Origin: Laguncularia racemosa
Taxonomy: Eukaryota; Streptophyta; Magnoliopsida; Myrtales; Combretaceae
Length of the DNA stretch: 64,000 nucleotides
Direction of reading: 5' to 3'
NCBI GenBank assembly: GCA_037954665.1
Contig: JBBMOL010000012.1
Span: forward strand, 2,418,001-2,482,000
Positions 56,280-64,000 of this stretch are shown piece by piece. The notes beneath the pieces were generated by a model, which made no database searches, had not been told where the DNA came from, and saw only the letters and a list, made by a program, of their open reading frames with translations. Both the position numbers and the translations under genes were made by a program. The stretch's first letter is position 1. Each line of letters starts with the position of its first letter.

Positions 56280-56991
56280 TAGAGTTGTGTAAGCGGGTTA
56301 GGTCATATGGGTTAACCCATTTAACCTACAAAAAAAAAAAAAAAAAAGCTAGTTAGGTTTGAAAATTTTAACCCATTTAAAAAATGAGTTATGCTAGCCT
56401 ACCCCACTTAACTTGTAAGTCAACATGAGCCAATTTGTTGTGGGTTGGGTTGGCCCACAAACCCATAAAAACTTTAACAAATTAATATTTAATTATTCAT
56501 GCATAATTAATTACTTACTTTTAATGCAACTATATAGGAAATTCTAATTACCACTACATTAATTAGTCAATGGATATAGTTATTATATATTTCCTTTATA
56601 CTCTATAGTTCTATTAAAATTAAATTTTAAAATAAAAGAAAAAAAATTAGATTTGTAACAGAAAACTATAATACCTAGCTGCATTTAATTAATAGAAGTA
56701 TGAATACAATTGCATTGCTAATGATACATAAAAGTTTACAACAATTATTTTTCCTCTTTATTAACTAGATATATTACATTTTATATATTTCATCCTAGTG
56801 CATTCATGGGCTGGTCCACTTAACCCACTAAATTGTAAAAATTGATTACATGCCATGGGTTGGTAGGTTGGTCTGCTTAACCCCAAACATATAATGGGGC
56901 AGGTTAAGCCTACAATTTTGGCTCACTTTTTAAATGGGACATAGTAGGTTAGCTTGTTTAATTCATTAGCCCATTTAGCATGCTTGCTCTA
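56280..56991. mobile_element. Non-autonomous hAT element (MITE), related to the large hAT element
   Basis: Starts TAGAGTTGTGTAAGCGGGTTA and ends ATTTAGCATGCTTGCTCTA, an imperfect inverted repeat of the kind seen at 14645 and 23227. Flanks ATGGTGAT (56272-56279) and ATAGTGAT (56992-56999) differ at one base, giving an 8-bp duplication. Inside are the same GGGTTAACCCATTTAAC-type subterminal motifs and no transposase. The uninterrupted counterpart in block B supports the call. Confidence 0.85.
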
Positions 56992-57161
56992 ATAGTGATT
57001 GGATAAAGTTTCATATTCTCATAGGTATCTTTGTATTTATCTTCAACAAAAATGAAGTGCATTTTAATTATTGACCATCCTTAATAGACTGATTGACAAA
57101 GATGTAGATATAGACGCCAAATAAGAGCACACAAAACTTTTATTAATCTTTTCATTTGCAT

Positions 57162-57832
57162 TAGGGGTGTCCACAGTTTGATTTGGTTTAGGGGTTGAAC
57201 CAAGTTAAACGGCATTTGAAATAGTTCAATTTAGACCCTTAATGAATTGAACAACTTTTAACGATTTAGGTTTTAAACTAAACTACTTCAAATGTAGATT
57301 GCTTTGGTTTGGTTCAGCTCAATCCATTTTTAAAGTACCTTATTCTAGTTGATAATATTAATAGTTATCAAAGTTTTTAATCAAATATTGATGTTCAAAT
57401 TGAGGAATATTATGCAAGAATTAAAAACACATAACAATATATCACAATCATATTGCATTTGAGGTAATAATAAAAGGTGCACGAGTTGACTTGAGAGGTG
57501 AGAGATAATGGTAAAGGAAAAGGAGTGGATCATGAAGGCTAAGAGTAAGATGAGAGACTATAAGAAAGGAAAAGGCAAATAGGGTTATATTAAAATGTTG
57601 ATAGAGGCTAAAGTAAAAAAAAAAAATATTGCTTTTTTTTTTAATAAGAAGCGATTTTATTTAAGTTCAAATAGTTTAGTTGGTTCAATCTTGTGAATTG
57701 AATTGCAAACTATTTGGATCATCTTCGAATCAAATCGTAAATCGAGCTAAAATATAAAAGAATTGCATTTTGCTATTTGGTCCATTTCGATTGTTCTCGG
57801 TTCGGTTCAATTCGATTTAATGAACATCCCTA
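57162..57832. mobile_element. MITE-like element with hAT-type ends
   Basis: Starts TAGGGGTGTCCACAGTTTGA and ends TTTAATGAACATCCCTA, which reversed reads TAGGGATGTTCATTAAA. Flanks ATTTGCAT and ATTTAGAT agree at six of eight positions. The interior is rich in GGTT(C/T)GGTT and AACTAAAC motifs and holds no gene. A relative lies at 30919-31111. Confidence 0.65.
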
Positions 57833-59130
57833 ATTTAGATTACTTCTTGTTGCATTTGTTGCCCCTATTGGTGATTTTGTTGCTACATAATGCAATTGAT
57901 GATGGAGCATTGCCTAACGACATCTCCATTTTGTGCAATCACAGGGAGGTTATCATAATTGCATATTTCAATCGTCGAACCATTTTTGCAATCGAGATTA
58001 TCACAAGTAATTTACATTACTAAGCTCATAAAGTCATGAGATTCAAATGACCAAGGATTCAATCGAATCTCCTTCAATAAGAGTCGGAAAAAAGCCATCT
58101 CTTGAAGATTTAACTCATCCTGTCAATTGTAAAACTCAAGCAAGAGTTTAGCTTCCCAACAACATCTAAACGATATAAAGATTTGATTTGAGTCTCCTTT
58201 AACTAGAACCAAACTTGAGCTGCAGAGACCTAAGTACAATTAGAGGCTTCATACGAGTCTCCTCCCATGAGAATAGCCAAATTTGTAGAAGGGGGACTTT
58301 TTTTATAGGTTTGTGAACTTTAATTAATTGGATTCTTTAAAGAAACTAATTTTTTTTTTTTTGCTGAAACTCGTTTCCATTGACTTTTTCTTAATCTAAT
58401 AGAATTTAGAGAGTGGTTTATCAATCATTAACAACAACCAAGAGGCAAGTTTTCAATGTAGAGTTGGTTTTGGTAAAATTAGAGTGTAAAGGATGAGAAC
58501 ATGTATAGATATAGTATATTCACGTATTCTTTAAAATGTTTTTAGTATCATCAATGCTCAACGAAAATTAGAGGATTAGATCTTTACTGAAGTCAACTAT
58601 CCAAGAAGAGTATGTTGATAGTTTAGCAAATGATTCATTAAGTTTCCTTGTGTTGAAGCCCATTTGCTAGAGTAAACTATCCATAAAAGTCAAAACAAAA
58701 CATAAGTTATAAACGTTGATGTAGTTATTATTAGTAGTTATCTTAATCTATTTGTTTTGATAATGGTAGTAGATATTAAAATTTTGGTTATTTCATTTAT
58801 AGGATGGATTACATATCAATCCAAAATTAGTATTTTGCTTTTCTTTTTGCGATTCTTTTGTGTGGGACCAACAATTTGGATTCAATAGCTCACTTTATGA
58901 CTTATAGACTTATGGTAAATAATGTGTTCAATTTCCAATATTTAGCGCCAATCATCACAGCGAACGAAATATATGAGAGGAGAAAGGAGATTAAGAATCA
59001 CGGGGGAAAAGGCAGATGGCTTTAATTATAGAAAGAGAAAGGAAAGAAATAATGATGATTACGTGGAAGCAATTATGAGAGTCATATTTTTAAGTTTACA
59101 AAAGTACCTCTTGAAGATAATGTTCAAAGT

Positions 59131-59148
59131 ATATATATATATATATAT
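59131..59148. repeat. (AT)n microsatellite
   Basis: An uninterrupted run of about nine AT units within block B. Confidence 0.9.
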
Positions 59149-59269
59149 AAAGAAATAAAGCTTTTCCAATTTGGAATGCAACTCGACGATAAGATTTCCT
59201 CTTTAAATAAGAAAATAGTGACCGGATATAGATAGGAAAATTTGATTAATCTTTTCTATCATATTGAAG

Positions 59270-59938
59270 ATAAGTAAATAACTTTGCTATATGGATTTCT
59301 ACTTGTACCCTACTCAATCAAGTTCCAAGAGGATATTAAGGATCACAGTGTAGATTTTACGTATAAATTATTTAAAACTTGCTCTTACAAAAGAAGATAT
59401 AAGTATACGATCTTCCTATCTTATACCCACTTTAGAATTTATATAAGTTCTAAGGTACTCTATACTTATCATATAAAATGTTATTAAATAATATTAATAA
59501 ATGATAATATTATAATTTTTTGATAATAAATATTGTAGTAAAAAATAAAAAAAGTTTAATTCCATAAATAAATAACCCTGAACAATAAAATCTAATGTTG
59601 CCCTTCTTTCTTTTTCTTATTCTTTCCTATTTCCTCTTTAATTTTAACTTTTTATTCATTTGCTTTAATCTTTTCCATTTGCTAAGTAATAATATCATAG
59701 AAAGTGAAATAATAAGGTTTAAAAATTACTTTTTTTTATCATATAAATTTAAAATTTATAAGAAATAAATAAAACTTACAAGTTTTATAGAGTACCCTTA
59801 TTTTATAGGTTTTATAGGGTATAAGTATAGAATGATTATATGGTGCTATATGATAGGTTCCAATTAGGAACTTGTACCTTATAGGATAAGGTATGGGTAA
59901 AGTCTTGTACCCTACCCACCCTATACCTACTCACCCTT
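59270..59938. mobile_element. Possible MITE-like insertion in block B
   Basis: Sequence absent from block A, ending CCTACTCACCCTTA right before ATTTATATTACTTG. The reversed end, TAAGGGTGAGTAGG, looks like a hAT-type terminal repeat, and several ACC(T/C)A(T/C)ACC / GTACCCTA motifs lie just inside. No matching left terminal repeat could be read, so the left limit is a guess. Confidence 0.35.
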
Positions 59939-60100
59939 AATTTATATTACTTGCTATTGGTGAATTTGTTGTTGTGGTGATTTTGTTATTACACAATGCA
60001 ACTGCTAAGTGAGCATTGCTTAATGAAGTCTCCAATTAGTGCTATCACAAGTAAGTTATCACAATTTCGCATTTCATTCATTGAACCATTTGAATTGTGG

Positions 60101-61590
60101 AATAAAAACTAATCTACAAAATCTACCTTTGTCATACCCTCAGGGGTAACCTTAATATAACAACCCACCATACATAATATAGAAATTTAGGAATAACTCC
60201 CTTGTTATTCAAAGGCTTTTGATATAGTGTACAAGCATACTTACTTCACGTTACACTGAATCAATTACAATTCTTTGTAGTATAAGAACAACAATTTAAT
60301 ACATAACTATTAAACATCATTATATTATCAGATAATAGGTTCAAGATGTGGGTCCTACTATAGTCTCACATGATAGCAGTAGTAATAACAATAGTAGAAA
60401 TATTCCTAGCAATCTAGACATATGCTAATAATTATAACAAAATACATATTAATAAAGAGAGTCTAGTCAATTATGCTTTCATCCTTCATCTTACACACAT
60501 TGGTCTTCCTTGAAATTTCTTGGACTAACCTCTCACATCAACTTGTCAAGTATAAGCCATATCAATTCCTATAACAAGGAAATACTATGGGGATGTAAGC
60601 TACATTCAGCTTAGTGAAGCATTCATCCTATTACACTTTTACGCAATAGCAAGCAAGTTATTTAGCAAATCATATGAATGTAATGCAAAAGTGAATGCAA
60701 TAATACATATAGTCATAAAAAAATTGCATATAGCATGGATTTAATGTCCTTTGTTGCTTAGGTAAGGAAATAAGTTCCAACACATCAAGTCTATGTTTTA
60801 ATCACCCCGGGTTCATCTACCATCATGTATTTCCACAAAACAATGTATATATTATATATATGTATTAGATCATCAATCCCCATATGCTCTAAGGGTGTAG
60901 ATATGAGTAGCACCCTCAGTGTTGCTCACCTCTAAGCAATGAATCCCTAAACTTTGCCTCAATCAAAGGGCAGTGTTTTTCAATAGGCGATAGTTTCTAA
61001 AGGTTAAGGTAAGATTACGTATGAAGAATCACCTTCATAAAAACTCTCCATACCACTACATGATGTTGACAACTTTCAAAAATGCAAGTAGTGATTGCGT
61101 GATCCAGTTTACTCATTAAGTCAAATATTGTTTAAGTTCATTTATTATGGTGACCATCACAATTACTCACACACTCAATCTTATAGTACTACTTCACATG
61201 TGAACTGGAAGCTCTATTGAAAAGTTTATAATTTGAAAAAAGCTATGTAATTAAGGAGAAAACATTTGAGAAATGGTGAGAGCAATAAGAAGCATGTACC
61301 CAATAATGAATGGAAGAAAAGTTGGGAAAAATTGCAAAACTTATATATACATGAGTCGTAAATGTTGATAAAAAATTTACATGAAAAACGATATAAAATA
61401 GTATGCTATCCTTTGTTACTCCTCCTACCAAACTGTCATATAAGCCATGGAAATCCATTTATGTGCTCTCTAGTCGACCTTAAATCTAAATTAGTAAGAG
61501 CCTGTGACTCTTGTGTTGGATGGTATGTGGTGCATCACCAAAGTTATGAGAAGGCACTAGACTCCAATCTATAGTAGGCTATGAAGATCT
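60101..61590. other. No gene recognised
   Basis: AT-rich DNA with no credible frame. A stretch near 60785-60960 has modestly higher G+C and could derive from an LTR. Confidence 0.45.
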
Positions 61591-61599
61591 ACCTTGATA

Positions 61600-64000
61600 C
61601 ATTGTTTACTTACCTAGGCATCTATTATGTGGAGCAAGTGGTGTAAGGAAGGGACCATTGATGGAATGATGATGTGGTGTGACATAAGTGCTAGGTAGTG
61701 GAGCTAAGTTGTCGACCATTTCATTGACATCGAGTGAGAGCTGTTGGGTTGCACTATGTAATCCTATAATTGGGCTCGGTGACGGGGTTGTCTAAGTCCT
61801 CTAATCCTATGGCGTATAGGAGGCAATAGTTGCTATTTCCAAATGTCAACATGCTAAGCTTCTACCTTAACCTTCGAGCCCTAATCTTGGTAAGCCTACA
61901 AGTACAACATCACCCTCCTATGGTTATGTAGAAACCAAAGACCATGATTAAGGGATATGTGGATCGGTGTATCAAGCTGCATAAACAAAATACTGTAAAA
62001 TGAATTTGTATCGACTACATAATGCATCACCCAATTAGTGTTGATGTTTTACTTACCAATGTTCAAGCTTTGCTCTTATATGTCTTATATACCAATGGTT
62101 AATAAATCTATGCCATCTCATGTACCCTTACTTGACCCTAGAAGGCCTTTTTCTATGAACCACCCGGGTTAGCTGCTTGTCTCATAAGGTAATATAAGAT
62201 GTATGTTATACTAGCTAATCTATGTTAACCCTATTATGTAGAATGATTTGATGGAGCTTAGGTTATGTATTAACATATTATGGGATATGCTAGAAACCCC
62301 AAAACTACTTAACAACACGGTTTGGAAAATACCACTCGACTATGTAGAAACATATAAGTGACACTTGAATAGTTCAAATATATCTACCTACTATACAGAA
62401 GGATGGTACGATGTGAATCAAATTTCCTACATATGGCTCCCACTTGACCTAAAGGGTAGTAAGTAACATTAAACGTAATGATACATATAATCAAATGGAA
62501 AGCTAAAAAAGGTCGAAGAAATACCAAATCAACAATCTGCGTATCAAGTGCATCTCGATAAGCGGTAACAACATGCATTGGATGATATTTAGTATCTAGG
62601 CTTATCCTTCATCGTGTGGCCAAGAAAGCTTGAGCATCTACAATTAGCCTATAATGGCTGAAGGGCGCTATATGTAAGAATTTATCTTATGTCTACACTT
62701 GAAGTAGTATAGCTATCTCTCTCATCTCTTGAACTAACGAGGCAGATGTAACATAGAGTTGATGATACAACTAAGCTAAACATACAAACCTCTAACTATA
62801 TGTGCATATGACATCAAAATGTTCCAACATTGGCAAAAACATACTATAGACAAAAGAGCTTAATTTATTAGTGAAGATGATTCCTCCCAATAGCTACAAG
62901 ATGTACACATGCATATGATGTGCAACTTATTTAACATTCACATCTTCTGGAAGAACCCAAAACATATCTTAAAGCCACATCAAATTAATGTGTCCCCTTA
63001 CTACGTGATTGTGGTCTCACCCCAAGTAATCTCTCATACTTAGCAATCCAATTGAGGGAGCTACTCTTTGTTACTGTCTGACATTTATTGGAAGGCTTAA
63101 CTGGACCTCAACATTTTATAAAGTAATGGTAAACTCCTCGGTAGGCATGTGCAATGTATGAGTCTTTAGTCTCTACCTCTCAACTAAGGTGATAATCATA
63201 TATCAATTAAGCTATATGAAAGGTAAGCAACTCACCCCATGAAGCCAGTCAGCTATAGATATGGCTCCATTGAGGATCTACTGAATAACATTCTCATCAC
63301 ACTGAAGTGATAACTTGCAACGTCAAACAACAAGTTAATCCTAAAAGTAAAAAAGTAAATTTAACATTAAAAATGGAACCTAAAGCCATCAATTTCATAA
63401 GTTGTTTATATTTTACCTTTTCATCCCAAATGGCCTATGAATGATATTTGTCCTACTGAGTTAAAACAAATGAATTCAAAAGGTTTATACTCCTAATCTG
63501 CAAAATGGAATACCAAAATTGTTAAAATTATATAATTAATGATTTAACATCATAAATATGTAAAGCTAAGGTAATGGTAAATTATTTTTGCGTCTAATGA
63601 TCCACTATTTACCATTCTTGTTTCTATGCAGGTACATTCTTCTATTGTGCCCATCTTCTGGCAAAGTCTACATGTGATTCTATATAGATCTCCATAATAT
63701 CCATCTTTATGTGGTATCTTTTACATCTAGGTTTTCCCTTTTTTCGTGAAAGTTCTCCTCTTGGACAAAGTAATGGGAAGTCTACCTTCTCCCAATTGAG
63801 TTTATCACTAATGGAAAGGAAGTGGGTCCCTATATTTCTACTCTTGATGCATCTACTTATACCAATCTAAATAGCTAACAACATGTTAAGCCTGATGGAA
63901 GCAACAATGCAAATGTGTACAAGCATGTTATCTGTATATTTGTCACTTTGACAAGTGCATATGCAACGAGCGAAGTCAATAATGTGCATCCACCCTCCTT
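61600..64000 (-). pseudogene. Plant mobile domain (PMD, MAIN-like) gene remnant
   Basis: On the minus strand near 63195-63090 the frame reads VER-stop-RLKTHTLHMPTEEFTITL and then, past another stop, NVEVQLSLPI. The family has 'ERWRPETHTFHLP.GE.TITL.DV...LGLP', so the stop at 63175-63173 replaces Trp (TGG to TAG). At 62578-62384 a frame opens MHVVTAYRDALDTQIVDLVF and continues WxPY-like to FNVTYYPLGQVGAICRKF, matching the later PMD segment 'YRD.LD....D.V.W.PY ... VE.HYPDRVLRQFG'. Between them lies a decayed stretch, possibly with an intron. Such genes occur both as host silencing factors and inside transposons; here it is dead, and the region beyond both segments is too decayed to read. Confidence 0.6.

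Larger units (their letters stand above)
55585..58023. repeat. Block A of a local segmental duplication
   Basis: Matches block B (58728-60100) in order: ATTACTAGTTATCTCAAT; then (A/C)CAACAATTTGGATT; GAAATATATGAGA; TAATGCAACTCAA(T)GGCAAGATTTCCTCC; TTAATCTTTTC; and TGGTGATTTTGTTGCTACATAATGCAA. Block A is longer because two MITE-like elements (56280-56991 and 57162-57832) inserted in it. No gene recognised inside. Confidence 0.75.
58728..60100. repeat. Block B of a local segmental duplication
   Basis: Counterpart of block A in the same orientation. It lacks the MITE found at 56280-56991; the corresponding point, AAAATAGTGACCGG near 59211-59224, is uninterrupted. It has a different insertion near 59270-59938 and an (AT)n run at 59131-59148. 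Confidence 0.75.

Noticed and set aside
1..64000. A coordinated multi-gene defence, biosynthetic or other novel system
   Set aside because: Only two intact genes are present, of unrelated known families; the rest are transposable elements and their remains. Nothing supports a new system.

Overview
The window looks like nuclear DNA of a eudicot plant. It is AT-rich, its introns are GT-AG, its genes carry plant-specific features (telo-box promoters, a 221-aa Ran with an ATG-only first exon), and most of it consists of transposable elements of typical plant families. I see no bacterial operon, CRISPR array, rRNA or tRNA gene. The species cannot be fixed from the sequence alone.

Only two genes look intact, and they stand head to head near the middle. 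On the minus strand a complete eight-exon Ran GTPase gene runs from 29874 to 26474. On the plus strand a two-exon gene for a protein with three CCCH zinc fingers runs from 32196 to 33668. Both have telo-box motifs just upstream, and the zinc-finger gene also has a TATA box and a duplicated 5' leader.

The rest is layered mobile DNA. At 1-13120 two decayed L1-type LINEs lie in the same (minus) orientation. The first is interrupted by two TRIM-like mini-retrotransposons, the second by a decayed Ty1/copia element (7201-12059, TSD GTTTT). At 14645-23227 a complete but dead hAT transposon has an 8-bp TSD (TTCATAAT). It carries inside it a young LTR element (15968-19727, TSD CTTTT) with two 902-bp LTRs and a single gag-like ORF but no polymerase. 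At 23800-25250 there is a diverged, very AT-rich tandem array with a unit of about 410 bp.

Right of the gene pair are small MITE-like repeats, a fragment of a mitochondrial acyl carrier protein pseudogene, and a tandem duplication. A decayed Ty3/gypsy chromovirus lies on the minus strand at 42681-47879, followed by long stretches with no recognisable gene. A decayed 'putative gypsy-type transposon' reading frame with a coiled coil lies at about 52560-55300. A locally duplicated block (55585-58023 and 58728-60100) has copies separated in time by MITE insertions, and one copy preserves the empty site of the other. Remnants of a plant mobile domain (MAIN-like) gene lie on the minus strand from about 61600 to the right end.

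I found no convincing new biological system. The most useful observations are the two fully delimited nested insertions, the gag-only LTR element, the empty-site pair, the one-directional (C-to-T / G-to-A) decay of the copia element, and a C20 run that appears to have grown from two glycine codons of a dead LINE.
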